Source of the DNA: Bondarzewia mesenterica | Lineage: Eukaryota; Basidiomycota; Agaricomycetes; Russulales; Bondarzewiaceae | NCBI GenBank assembly: GCA_004802705.1 | Contig: SGPL01000070.1 | Coordinates: 24,924 to 88,923 of the forward strand | DNA length: 64,000 nt | Direction of reading: 5' to 3' | Shown: piece by piece, positions 1 through 11,165 of the stretch | How the letters are laid out: every line of letters starts with the position of its first letter | Position numbering within the stretch: the stretch's first letter is position 1 | Made by a program: the position numbers and the translations under genes | Notes under the pieces: model-generated | Seen by the model: only the letters and a program-made list of their open reading frames with translations | Told to the model about the DNA's origin: nothing | The model's database searches: none

Positions 1-2421
1 CGTGGCCGGCCGAATGGGTGTCGGAGTCTCGAGGTCGTCCCTTGACCGTTCTGCAACCGTTTCAGTGGTCGACGGCGGCTGCACTGTGAGCGACAAAGTC
101 GGGTGAGTCACACAGTGCGAGAGAGAGAAAGATTAGTATGAACGCACTCACCATCTCCGCCGACCACGTCTTGCGACGTCGCGTCCTCGACCGTCGTCGT
201 CACCGGGGTGGGCGCTAAGAGGTAAGAGGATCAATCAGTCAGTTCATCGCTCGCTGATCGACTCAGATACTCACCTAGGGGTCCCGTGTATCCAGGATAC
301 CTGAACTGGTAGTTCGGGTCATCCTCGCTGTCCTCCTCGGCATCCGTCTCAGTTACCGAGTGGGCTTCACCGTTGCTGTCGTCCTCATTTTCAGTGGTCT
401 CGACGTGCGCGACTAACCCACTGGCGGGGGCTGACCGGATATCCGAGGGTGCGGGGATGGAATCCAAGACGGGAGGTTGCGAGGTCGTCGTCGTAGTGCC
501 NGAANNGGATGCGCCAGAGGNCGAGGTCGATGCCGATCGCNNGGGAGCGTGGATGGAATCCGCAAGCCCACNGTTGGAGGAGAGCGAAGTGTCGGCGTGG
601 ATGTGCGCGAAGAGATCGAGGGCGGGGGCATCTTTCTTAGTGGTTGGAGCGTGAATTGACCCGGAGAGGCCGACGGCGGGGGCATCTTTCTTGGTGGTTG
701 GAGCGTGAATTGACACGGAGAGGCCGACGGCGGGGGCGACTGCCTTGCTGGTCGGAGCGTGCGTTGACGTGGAGAGAGCGAGCGAGGGAGCGGGGGCGCG
801 CCACTTGCGACCGATGTTGCCAGAACCGCGTACCCCGGACGTAGAAGCATTGGAGGAGGGGGTCGACGGCGACGCTACATTCCTAGCAGTATCGCGCGTG
901 TGGATTGAAGAGACCGTGGATGGCGGGATCGACTGTGCCGGATTGCTGTAGGTGCCCAAGACAGTTGTCTTGGGGGACTGTGTGCCGCGCTTGTAGTTGC
1001 TCGAGGGGCGGATGGTTTCCGTCGACGAGGTCAACTCCTCCTTCTGAGTTGCCTTCCTACGATTTGCCTTCCTACGAGAAGTCGACTTTGAGTGACCCGA
1101 GGAAGATCTGTTGCCGGCGCCCAAAACGACGCTTCCAAACCACCCTTATTGTCTTCATCCTCCAAGACCAAGGGGCTAGTAACATCTGATGACGCGTGGT
1201 GACTGATGTTCGACTTAGAGGCCAATTCGTCCAGGTTATCATCTGATTCGCGACTATGTGTAGATCTCGACACTGGCTCGATAGCTGTGACAGCCCAGTC
1301 TGGTAGGCCTGCTGTGTGGACAGGGACGGGGGACAAGATGGCTGGTGACGCGCTACCGGATGTTGGCGTGGGAGTAGTGGACCGCGAGGTACGTGGCCGA
1401 GCAGAATGTGAGCGAACGTCCGATGGTCTATTGACGCCGGTGTTGATAGTAGCGGCGTGGACATGAGGGGGGGCAGTGGACGGGCGATAAGTCCAAGCGA
1501 CGGGAGACACGGGTGATGGGAGCGCGACACTGACACCCTTCTTTCGGATCAGGTCAGACTGCTCGGTTTGGATGGAAGGCTTGTGCGGGAGCGGGGTAAC
1601 CGATGGCAGGGCGGGACTCGCAGGGCGCAAACTGAAGTTTTCACCTCCATATGGGCTCGTGTTCCGTTCCATATCGTCGCCAATGACTGACGGTGTGGCA
1701 ACGGTGGTGTCCGGGTTTCCCAACAGCCCAGCGACGTCGAATGTAGATTCCTACGAACGGATCAGGGTCGAACACTCCAACAAACAAACTCCTGTACATA
1801 CCGGCGCGATCCAGATGGCCTCGTCCAACGGGAGCGACTGTGGCGTCCACACTTCTTGATCCGCATCTTCCGAGAAGCTGGCACTGGTGTAACGCTTGTC
1901 GAAGATCTGCGCAAACGAGGCGACAGACATGAGCGATCACCCCCAGGGTCACGATAACCGATGCAGACACGTACCAAACGCGCTCCAACAAGGGTAACGA
2001 AGGTGAGAACTAGTAACGAGATCCATGCATAGATGACTTTTTCGCCTTCCACAGCGAGTAAATTGCTGATGCCGTTCATAACCGTGTGTGGCCCAGTTTG
2101 GGTAGCATTCCACCGGTTGATGTAGATGGGCGTGTCCATGGGTTGAGGTCCAAGAGGGTCATATACGCGCGACGGAGGGATGTAAGCTTTGTAGGAGGGC
2201 GTGCCTTTGAGCGGCACCGTGGCGGGCTCAGTAGCAAGGTCTGTGAGTGGGTTCGATTCGATGAGCCAGGTGACTGTGCGGATGACGGCCGTGAGCGTGT
2301 CCAAAGGCGATGAGAACGAGAGCGTCGGGGCGAAGACCGGGTGAACTTGGTTAATCATATAGGGTAAGTTGACCATGAGGTTTACCCCCACAAAGGTGAG
2401 GATATATGGGAGGAACAACAT
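1..2421 (-). CDS. Two-pass membrane protein with long S/T/P-rich tail (3' end beyond window)
   Basis: No family recognised. Six exons on the minus strand: 2421-1975, 1906-1802, 1750-1097, 1043-275, 214-152 and 83-1. All phases join and the frame is still open at the left edge, giving at least 707 residues. The start begins MLFLPYILTF, a hydrophobic segment that is either a signal anchor or TM1. A roughly 90-residue luminal or outer loop follows with an N-glycosylation site (NATQ), then a second TM (around residues 128-149). The rest is a probable cytoplasmic tail rich in Ser, Thr and Pro, with three 18-residue tandem repeats and an acidic patch. The introns at 215-274 and 84-151 take the frame past the apparent stop near 231. 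About seven N bases lie between 501 and 572 inside exon 4, so those codons are unknown. Membrane topology is inferred from hydrophobicity only; function is unknown. Confidence 0.6.
607..768 (-). repeat. 54-bp tandem repeat, three units, coding for 18-residue repeats
   Basis: Units span 607-660, 661-714 and 715-768, each ending in GAATTGAC or a close variant. The first two are nearly identical over most of their length; the third is more diverged. Read on the minus strand they give repeats around the core SIHAPTTKKDAPAVGL, inside the tail of the membrane protein. The period is a multiple of three, so copy-number change would keep the frame. The N-containing stretch just downstream (501-572) carries degenerate further copies, which may be why the assembly is poor there. 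Confidence 0.85.
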
Positions 2422-3011
2422 GTTCCTGCGAGTTGTCTAGTGTACTTAAGTTGACTTAGAGTTCTGTACGGGATGAAAGCGCTAGATGGCCGTCGAACAG
2501 ATGGTGGTAGAGAACTTGGGGGAAGGAACGGGAGTTGGGGGCGCTGATGGGGTTTTTATAGTTTTGGCGGAGTGTGGCGGCGGGAGGGAAAATGTTTGGA
2601 TGGCAAATGGACACCGCCTTCCAGACTTCTATCGCTCACGAAGATGGTCCGAGTGTGAGTGTATACGTACTTCTCGATTAATGGTGTATATGGCGCGCCA
2701 TGGGCCACCACCGTGTTGAAGATCGCGGCAGCCAATTAATCACGTGAGCATAAAGGACTCTTCACGGGAACAATAACTAGGCGCTTTGTTCCCGCTGCCA
2801 GCGCGCCGTGGCGACATGCCCTCTCGTTGCAATCGATAAGGTGAATAGTATGCATCATTATGACTGGAATACATCCTAAGCATACAGGTGGGTAGATACT
2901 GAGCAGCGTCAACGTCAATAGATGATAAACTAAAATTTAACGCTCAAGACGCGAGAGAACATCTGTCCAATCCCCATCATAGCCACAAGAAGCAGTAATT
3001 ATGGCCGCCAA
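2422..3011. other. Spacer upstream of the membrane-protein gene
   Basis: This lies between the start of the membrane-protein gene and the stop of the MARVEL gene, both on the minus strand. It should hold the promoter of the former and the 3' end of the latter. No conserved reading frame or RNA gene was seen. Confidence 0.5.
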
Positions 3012-3796
3012 TCAGGTAGAAATCAGCGGGCCTCGTGCTCCATCGCCTCGTCGGATGGCCCGAACTCCCAGAAACACGACGGCGAAGAAGGCGAAAGTCA
3101 AGAGAACCCTTAAAAGGAAAGAAGCCAGTTACGGATTTAAGTCCGGGAGAAGCGATGGCAACAACTCCTGAACGTACCATTCGATCCACGCGAACGCCTC
3201 GAGCGCGTTTTGCTGGCCGCAATACACGAAGTGATGACTAACAGCAATGAGAAGAGTGTCACGATCGGAATGGCCAATCGCTCAAGCGCTCACCTGCAAT
3301 TCAATCTCCCGCCTAGGGATTGCGAAAGAGCGGCAGCCCCTGATAGCCAGAACACCCAAGTCACGAACAGGCTATGTTTCAACATCGAAGCATCACCAAA
3401 TGCGCGGCGCAAGCTCAGATAGACAATACTTACAAAATCCCAGTCATAGCAACACTGGATAGGAAGGAACCGGGTGCCATAAGAAACACGACCATGAAGA
3501 TGGGCGCGAAGAGCACAGTCCAGGCGGAGCAAAACAGAAGGAATCGCGTGCGGTCGCGGACAGAGGTGGAAAGATAATTATGATGCCGGTTGAAGCGAGC
3601 GACGAGCCATCCCGAGATGGCAAGCTGAGAACTTCTGTCAGGATAAGAAATCGACGACCAATGAATACTGACCTCGACGACAGCAAATACGAACAGAAGG
3701 GCGAAGATGACTGCTCGTGCGATCAGCTGGGTGCTTCTGACCAAATAATGAGCACTTACTGGGATGGGCCCGTCTAACATGCGTGTCAACAGCCAT
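3012..3796 (-). CDS. MARVEL-domain four-pass membrane protein
   Basis: Six exons: 3796-3760, 3710-3673, 3624-3434, 3371-3294, 3237-3178 and 3108-3012. They sum to 501 nt (166 aa). The start is ATG at 3796 (MAVDTHVRRAHP), chosen because it gives the N-terminus usual in fungal MARVEL proteins and a consistent phase through a 49-nt first intron; a longer uninterrupted frame would need a non-ATG start. Four hydrophobic segments are visible: HPIIFALLFVFAVVE, the block after RTRFLLFCSAW, FLFVTWVFWLSGAAAL, and WVLLTFAFFAVVFLG. The last loop has the family-like pattern LGGxLNC followed by a Cys-containing QQNALEAFAWIEW stretch. MARVEL proteins sit in plasma or vesicle membranes and affect membrane apposition and trafficking. 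The specific role here is unknown. Confidence 0.8.
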
Positions 3797-4118
3797 GATT
3801 GTCAGAACGTGCACAGGGCAAAACTATGGGGGAGAAAGTCAGCGTTGAGGCCTGAGGACAAGTGGGGCAATCGCGAGTCCGCCCAGATGGAAATGGTTTT
3901 GGGTTCAATACAGGCTCGACGTCATGCCGCTTACACATCACACCGGCAGGCACGACGGAAACAAAAAACGCAATGAAAGTATGTCACCACTATGCTACAA
4001 TTCGCCGTACCAGCTCGTACCAGGCCCCTTGAACCAGGCCCATCATCCTGCATTTCTAAGCTTACCATGCCACTATGTCACGATAGATATACAGCGGAGA
4101 ACGGGATGAACCACAAGG
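3797..4118. other. Short spacer between MARVEL and LysM genes
   Basis: About 320 bp upstream of the MARVEL start and downstream of the LysM stop. No further gene seen. Confidence 0.4.
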
Positions 4119-4886
4119 CTATGACGATACGCAAATTACGTCTCCGGGCATCAAGGAATCGCAATCGAGCTTGGGATTCTGCTCAAGCAGCTTGCTGAGC
4201 GTACACCCATGCACCTTCGCGATGTCCCAGCATGTATCACCCGCGACGATAAGAGAAGACGCACTCCCTTGCGGGCATGTCACTGCAGGGCGAGAATTTG
4301 CGGGAGCGATGACCAGCCGCCAGACGAGGAGTAAAACGACGATGATGATGAGGAAGAAGGGAAACAGCATCCGGTAGGGGCTGTCATTCGGATTATACGA
4401 GCGACGGGGTATCTGATCCTGAGTTCAAGCCTGAGGGTGAGTGATGGGATCAGGCATGTAGCATGTTCGGACTCACTGCATCCGTGGCCAATGGAGTATA
4501 CCCATCTGCTCGTGCTGCTGGTCCAACCTCAACATCGTCATCTTCAGGATTTCCGGAGATGCCAACAGGTGCATCAGACACTGCCAGTGAGTATGGCAAG
4601 ACCATCCAAATGAGCTTGAGTCTTCGATAAATAGTTGAATATAGTGTACACCACACACTTCGTTTCAATTCACCGTACTGCGCGCCTTCCGCCCCTTCCC
4701 ACAGCGAGCCGTCTCTATCACGAAAATAGTATTTCCCACTGTCAGAGTCGTATCCTACCCGCTTCATACCATCTGGGAGACGGTAGTCGTCCTAACATTC
4801 ATTCACAAATATTCCATCGTTGAAACGATCAAGTACAACATGCAGAAAAACCTGCGCACTTCATCATATTGTGTCCAACGTCCCAT
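4119..4886 (-). CDS. LysM-domain single-pass (type II) membrane protein
   Basis: Four exons: 4886-4860, 4791-4659, 4580-4477 and 4418-4119. They sum to 564 nt (187 aa). The first exon encodes only MGRWTQYDE and continues into DDYRLPDGMKRVGYDSD. The N-terminal half is a polar, acidic cytoplasmic tail (FRDRDGSLWEGAEG; later PEDDDVEVGP). One strong TM follows (LFPFFLIIIVVLLLVWRLVI), then an outside C-terminal LysM domain: CWDIAKVHGCTLSKLLEQNP ... LMPGDVICV. LysM modules bind N-acetylglucosamine polymers such as chitin. In this layout the LysM faces the wall or lumen, unlike secreted LysM effectors. I recognise this architecture as widespread in Agaricomycetes but know of no assigned function. 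Confidence 0.88.
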
Positions 4887-6081
4887 AATCGACTACAAAT
4901 GGTCCAGAGACCTGAGTGGTAGCCTGAAGCAGTATTTGTTGTCAATGCTGGTGAGGTGGAAGGCAGAGTGATGTCGTGGAAACGGCCCGCTGAGCGCTGG
5001 TCTCTGTTCAGACTCCGCTACATGAACGACGAGACTTGCCAAAAAAGGCGTCGGGGTGTATAGAGATAGACTGGTGACCGAGTCTCCATGGCGTAGCGAA
5101 TCAGCGATGGACAAGTCTAGTACCACGATAGTATGCAGATAAGTCGTGGCGGTTTTTATGACGAGAAGCGTTATCATGCTGCATGTACTGGTGTAAAGAT
5201 ATAAGAATGTTTCGCCGTAGAGGAACGCACAAAATGCACGCTCCACGCGGAGACTATGCTTTCGAGCCTCTTGTCATTCATAATCGCTTTTAACTGCGAG
5301 ATACCAGTGATCTTTTGACCTTGAAGCTCGAAGCTCGAAAATAAAGGGTCACGCCGTAGTTTGTCAGTTACCAACCCCGAGATCTAACTGTAGCGCCTCG
5401 TCCGACACATGTGTAGATCTGGGATTTGCCTACATCCAACGTGTGTTAACTGATGTTCGTGCGTGAGAGACCCACAGATCGACGACATCTGTATATCTAG
5501 AACTTTGACATTTGGGCTTCTCCGCTTGACCTCGGCGCGTCACTTTCTGGGCATGGTGTCTGACGGGAAGACGAGATTCAACACATTGACGATATCGACA
5601 CGTACATTTTTATATATAGTTCCACACGATGAGCTGAAAATCACCGGGTGCACCCACCACTGTATCCGACGGAGACATGCAAATTTTATTTGAGAAAGAG
5701 ATCGACCCTTCGTTGTATCGACTCTTTCTCAAATAAACTCAGCATGTATCCTGCGGATACATTATCAAGCAGCCGGTGAAGAGTGCACCTGAATGCTTGG
5801 CCTTGAACTGACTTCTTGATAATATGAGTCCAGCGGTATTGCGTGTCATAGTGTAGCAGGATATTGTGCTTGTTGTCACGCTTGAATTTGCGGAGGCGAG
5901 AAAATCTTGAACCCGGTACCTTCCGACGTCCCGCTGCAAGACTTCAGCAAGGTTTTAATAAATCTGAGGTACACAACACTGTGGGGTAGAATCCAAAAAG
6001 ACAACAAGAAGAAGAGAAAAAGATGTCAATAGGAAACGCGAAAGCAAGAAATCTTCGTAAAGCCACAAGCATCACGAGCCG
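4887..6081. other. 1.2-kb gene-poor spacer
   Basis: It lies upstream of the LysM gene and downstream of the RdRP gene. Minus-strand frames at 4893-5246 and 5174-5374 contain hydrophobic stretches, but I found no ATG-led exon chain or recognisable family. It contains a perfect-stem inverted repeat (5685-5737), described separately. Confidence 0.5.
5685..5737. repeat. Inverted repeat (foldback, 16-bp perfect core stem)
   Basis: The left arm TTTATTTGAGAAAGAG starts at 5685. The right arm CTCTTTCTCAAATAAA ends at 5737. TCGA and TCGA extend the stem beyond a single bulged A, leaving a loop of about 12 nt. The arms contain AATAAA-like bases on both strands. It could be a bidirectional 3'-end signal, a small foldback element, or a hairpin transcript. 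No protein-coding role. Confidence 0.8.
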
Positions 6082-9000
6082 TCAATCCTCCAAACCGCTT
6101 CGAACCTTCGACAACATTCTCAGAGCGGAAGACTGCATCGTCATCGCATCTGTGAACTGCTGAGTTATCGGAGTGATGCCGGCGACCTGCGCCTTGATGT
6201 GGCATAGCCCACGAAACGCGACGGAGAACGGGAATTTCCCGTCGCCCAACCGGGAGGCAATGGTGTAGGCGCACGACGCCCGGACGTCCTCCGAAGCCCA
6301 AGAGACGTCAGCCAATCCATCCGCAAACTTCTTGACAACGTCTTGTACGAGAGCCACGGACTGGGAGCGAATCTTCTTCTTGCGAGGACTGGGGGCGGTC
6401 TTGGAGGGTGAGGGGGGGTGGACTGCCGTCATCCACTCTGCCTTGATTGAAAGGATGTAATTCTCGACACGTGAAATCTCCGCCTTCCGGACGCGGTGAA
6501 GCTCGTCCTGGATCTTCTGGCGAAGATCCTGACTAACGAAATTGAACGCATCATCAGGAAAAGGCGTTGCTGCAGCCTCCTGCACATCTTTCCATGGCTG
6601 GAGCAGGTCCTTGTCCTGTCGTGTTGGCTGTACATCAAGCGCCTCGTACTTGATCAGATACCGTTTCTTTAGGTCACTGCCAGTATCGAGAAGACTTTCC
6701 AGGATAAATTTGGGAAGTGACGAGTCGCGGGGCAAAGGCGGCGTGTTGTGGTCTTGCATCCGCGACGACTCCTCGCCTTCCTCCGACTGCATGCACCTGG
6801 CCTTAGGATAACCGTAGGCTTTGGAATCCGCTTTGAATACCCCCTCTTTGAGCCGAAGACCGGACTTGCCTGAATCAAGGCAGGTGGTAAACCTATTCAC
6901 TATGAGCGCGAGTCATGACGAATAGCCACAGAACGTACATGTACGCCAGACGCACGGCCTTTGGGTGCGTGTACCCACATGCATACACAGCGTTGTCGTG
7001 GAATGTGGAGTAACGGCCGATCTCACTATTGGTCAATCCGCCCAGTAGCACTTTTATCATCTCACGATGAGCGATATCGGGGGACACATTCGATATCCGG
7101 CGGGCGAATGCTTCGACAGTCTCGATTTGTCGATCGAAGTTCGTGTTGATAAAATCCACGGGTGCCGGAATGAAAGAGGAGTTGCGGAATGGCTCGACTA
7201 TGGATGGATCCCAGGTGACCATTGCCGTATCTTATGAGACATTAATGAGATGCATCAGAGTTGACCCTGGCTCGAGAATTTACCTCCATCATAGTCTATA
7301 AACGCGAAGAAGTGAGAATTATGCCCTTCATAAAAGAATATTCACAAACCTCCGCCGCCTAGATAACTAGCGAGTGAGCGTTCTCCCTTTATGGAGAACA
7401 CGATCACATCAACATACTCTGATAGCAACGGATGAATGATGGCTTCAACCTAGCGACCCGTCAAAGATTGACCAATCATAACGATGTGAACTTTACCTTC
7501 TGAAGGTCGGAGGCAATCCGCGACGGGTTTCGGCTGACCTGAAGAACGTGATGATGAGCATCGACCTTAAAATGACCATTATAAATGAACACACGATGCA
7601 AGGCCCCGTCACAGTGCATACGTTAACATCGGTTATGGGATCGTTAATCTCCCGCGACGCCTTGAAGTGAATCTGATGCTCATCCAGAACACCAAGAGGA
7701 TCTAGTATATACTGAAGTCAGCCTTATTTTCAAATGGTGAATACCTATGTAAAGGATACCGGGTATGATGAAAGCCTCAGCCGACTGAGGGACGCTAATA
7801 CGATACTTTCTGATGTAGCTCTCGATAGCCCGCGTGATGACGAGCTTCAATTCGTCTCTGAGGTAGACACAGTTTTGTGGACGGAATCCCGATTGTAGCA
7901 GATTCAGGACAGTCTCATGGAGCGACGGCGGGGACCCACCATCCCTGCAGAGTGTGTTCGCGGCGTAGTCGAAAGCGCTCTCCGCATCGACGCCCTCCGG
8001 CTCATCGTCGGCGTCGGCTTCCCGCTCAAATCGCGGACCCAGACCAAGTGCCCGGCTCGATGCTCCCGCGAGCCTCTGCATCCTTGCCCCAGAAACTGAA
8101 CCCGCTTTATTTACTGCGCTCCACAATAGAGGCATAGCTTCGGGGCAGGCCCACTGCATCAGGGGGCTTACCTCCTCCTCAAGTCCCTTCTCCAAAAGTC
8201 TCTGAAATACTTCGTCCGGTACGCCATTATGCCACATGTTCAGGATCAATTGTGAAGAAAGGTGGCCTGGTGATGTCAGACGAGCAACGGCCAGCAGATC
8301 AAAAATGACATATGCCCGTTCGCTAAGCGTGGGCAACTCGATCTTCCTTTGCGAGTCACGGATCCAGATTCGGGGGGGAGCCGTTGAACCATGATCAGTC
8401 GGATGCAAGGTCCACATTCCCTTAGATCCGGCAACACGGCCCTGGACAGCGGATGGGCGACTGGACAGGCATAGGCGCTGAGCGATGAGGATGAGAGCGG
8501 CCCTATTCATCCATCCACAGCCATCCGTCATGACCTTTTCAGCAGGGACTTTTTCTTGCGTATGATCATGGGGAGCATCTGAACTGAAGCTTAATTGAAA
8601 ACAGACAGTGAGCGAAGTGAACTACAAACAAATGTCGGGGATGAAGATAATATTCTCTGGCGAGAATTGAAGAACCGGAGTGGAAGTCGATAGGCCGAGG
8701 TCGAACCGTGCGGCCCATTTGCTGATAGGCTACATAAGGCATGCAAGATAAGAAAGATCCCGGATAGTTGAACCGCAAACTTACCTGTTTATTATTCAGC
8801 GACAACGAGTTATACCACTGAATAAACTGCTGAAAACTCAGTCGGTGATCATCTCCTTGAGAGTTGTCGCTCCTCCGTCCATAGTTCTCCGTTGTCTCCA
8901 CGGCATAAACCTTACCGTCCTTTGCGTCAAATGGAACATAGACGCGGCCGCAAAGGACGAACTTGTCAAGGAGCATTTTCCTGCTTTGGCTGTTAGGGTC

Positions 9001-10143
9001 AAACTTCCCCATCTCCGGTAGCTTGATCTCAAGGATATGGCGCGAACCAAGGTATCGGGCGACCCTGTGCGATTTCGAGATCTTGGGCTTCTCGAGACGT
9101 AAAGAGTAAGTGGTACTAGAAGTGGGCGTAATCCGGACGGTTTGGTGGATTTTACCGCCGAACCAGTCCACAACACCCTTCCACGCGCCCATGAGTCCAA
9201 GACCGCGGCCAAGACCTTCATAGAGTGCCTCCTGTTCCCGATCATATTCTTGCCTGCCCACACGAGAGATGAGGAGTTCGAATCAAAGACACCAGATAAA
9301 AACTGACCATAACGCAAGATCTCCGCTTGCAGTCATGCTGCCAGAATTGCCACTTGTGGGTTGATCGAGAAGTAGGCGCCGGACCAGTGGGGCAGCATCG
9401 GCATTACAACCCTTAAGGTGATCAAGTTTCGTGGTCGTCACCTGTTCCCATTTCCAGTCGCCGCAGGACACACCCCGCGCGATCTCAAACTGTACTCCCC
9501 AAGCAATTTTTCGTGCATCCATCTCGCGCTGCACAGCGTCGGAATGAGCAATTAGTCGGACGTCAAGTTGGAGAGGCCCGGTGCCGAGTATATCATCAAG
9601 CGTAGTCGTTGAGGGGTTGGGCTCGCGGATACGGAGAGGTGAAGCAAGGGTCGGCCCAATAGGCAACGTATCTCGCTCAATCATACTGCTACATAACAGA
9701 TACCGCGAAATTAGTATTTGTGTGAGTCCCTCCACAAGTACTTACCTCTTTTGCCTCTTTGGTGAAGGTGATCTAGGAGATGGAGGCGTCCGGACGTATG
9801 AATGAGGCGTAGTATTCGGCGGGGATGAGGGTTGGAAAGCTGTGGGTCTGGATGCGGAGTCGCCTTCAGGGCGAAATGGGTTTGGTATGTCGAGGGGTTT
9901 GGGAAGCCTCGATGCTGTGGCCTGGGATCGTGCACAAGCCGCACTGAACTTAACGGATCGATGGGACATGGGCATGGGGCTGATATTCATTGGAATTGGT
10001 CCCTTGCTGGCTGATTTATCAAAAGAAGATCGTCTTGCTGCACTCGATGTAGACCCCGAGCCCGAGTTAAATCCCGAAGAATGAGATGCAGTTCTTGAAA
10101 AGGCGCTGTACATCGACGAAGGCCGTGTCGATGTCGCCGACAT
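6082..10143 (-). CDS. RNA-dependent RNA polymerase, QDE-1/eukaryotic RdRP family
   Basis: Makes double-stranded RNA from single-stranded templates in RNA silencing. Eleven exons: 10143-9746, 9688-9308, 9253-8785, 8729-8626, 8583-7745, 7701-7622, 7565-7497, 7449-7350, 7295-7284, 7230-6939 and 6892-6082. The total is 3,555 nt (1,184 aa), with every phase matching. The first ~140 residues are a S/P-rich low-complexity leader. Family-like blocks follow: AWGVQFEIARGVSCGDWKW, FVLCGRVYVPFDAKDGKVY, MTDGCGWMNRAAL with PSAVQGRVAGSKGMW, then the catalytic core GGGDYDGDTAMVTWDPSIVEPF. The Mg-binding aspartates fall at about residues 814-818. Downstream TFHDNAVYACG and HPKAVRLAYM also match the family. 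The length fits. The core DYDGD is encoded almost wholly by a 12-nt exon (7284-7295). The 42-nt intron at 8584-8625 has the weakest donor (GTAGTT). Cellular site is not visible from sequence. Confidence 0.93.
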
Positions 10144-10247
10144 CTCAGAGTCTGTTAAGACTGTCAAGTTTGTTATCAATCATGTATCATGCCGATGTTA
10201 TAACAGTCGAACGTACTCTGTTCCACTAAGTAACGGTACAGAAAAGA

Positions 10248-10710
10248 TTAATTCGTATGAGCAAGCGATTGAAACTGCATATAACCGTTCACCCCCACCT
10301 TCATTATCGAGCCTGGAGTAGATTTCCGGATCCTCTTCGCCAAATCTTTCCCATATTTCCGAATCATCGCCCTGAAACCGTATGGATCATCAGCCATGCG
10401 CGTGGTAAGTGCTCAAAAAGCGAAGCGTACTTGGGAAGAAGACAGCGAGACATGAGATGCTCTTCGCCTAACATTGAGTCGAGTCTCTTCAGCAAGAATA
10501 GTTGGTTGTGTGTCCTGTTGAGAGCGACGACGTGGGACTGCCACAGACCCAGAGACGAAAGCAAATAAGAGATCGGGACAATTAGAAGAATGAAATTGAC
10601 ATGGACTTGCCCAGATCCTGCGTATCGACGGCCACGTCTACACGTCGCTTTCGTGACGAACTAGAGTTGGATGAAGAACGTGATTTTTTCGAGGAATTGA
10701 CGAAGCGCAT
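10248..10710 (-). CDS. Small basic protein of unknown family (103 aa)
   Basis: Three exons: 10710-10607, 10514-10431 and 10371-10248. They sum to 312 nt with consistent phases, canonical GT-AG borders (92- and 59-nt introns), an ATG start and a TAA stop. The N-terminus is Ser/Lys/Arg-rich (MRFVNSSKKSRSSSNSSSS, then RKRRVD), resembling a nuclear-localisation region. The middle (THNQLFLLKRLDSMLGEEH) and the basic stretch AMIRKYGKDLAKRIRKS look helical. The gene sits 104 bp upstream of the RdRP start on the same strand and shares an upstream region with the divergent deacetylase gene. I do not recognise it. An alternative splice in the third exon leaves another open frame (GDDSEIWERFGEED...), so the C-terminal end is the least certain part. 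Confidence 0.5.
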
Positions 10711-11165
10711 TTCTAGAGTGAGCGTTAAGCAAAGGACTTTGAGAGTTCCTTAAAGCCCGACGGATTGTGGCAGTGGGTGTAGGGCAAATGTCACTGTTCA
10801 GGGACTCTGGGATCCATCTAAAGGACATGAGAATCAAACAAAGTTATCGATGGCCTATCGTTACTATCGCGGTGTCTTCAAGCCCCTCTCTATGCCGCCA
10901 AAATGGTGAACGATGAATGCCTTTCCTGGTTTCCTGCTGGAACGCGTTCCTCACGTGCCCTTCATTTCAGACGCGTCGCGCAGTGCGTTCGCAACTCAAC
11001 TCCGCTGAGAATCTGGCCGCTTTCTGCGTTCTACCTCCACGAGGAAGCAATCGACATCGTCATGTTTTGTACATGTTGTCCCTTCCTCTCGGAAATGTGC
11101 CCACCGCTCCCCCTATTCTTTTTATAGCTTTGACTTCTCTGCTCGGTTTGATTCCTGACACCGCC
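10711..11165. promoter_or_regulatory. Divergent promoter region
   Basis: A 455-bp region between the oppositely transcribed small basic protein gene and the deacetylase-family gene. A longer open frame runs into the deacetylase start from about 10917, but it has no conserved sequence and the family N-terminus begins at 11166. No specific element was identified. Confidence 0.4.

Noticed and set aside
4893..5374. Hydrophobic minus-strand frames suggestive of a membrane protein
   Set aside because: No consistent ATG-led exon chain was found and the hydrophobic segments do not match a family I recognise.
10917..11165. N-terminal extension of the deacetylase frame
   Set aside because: The extension has no conserved sequence and includes hydrophobic, Cys-rich noise; the family start MKVFYDPGCLLH fits the ATG at 11166.
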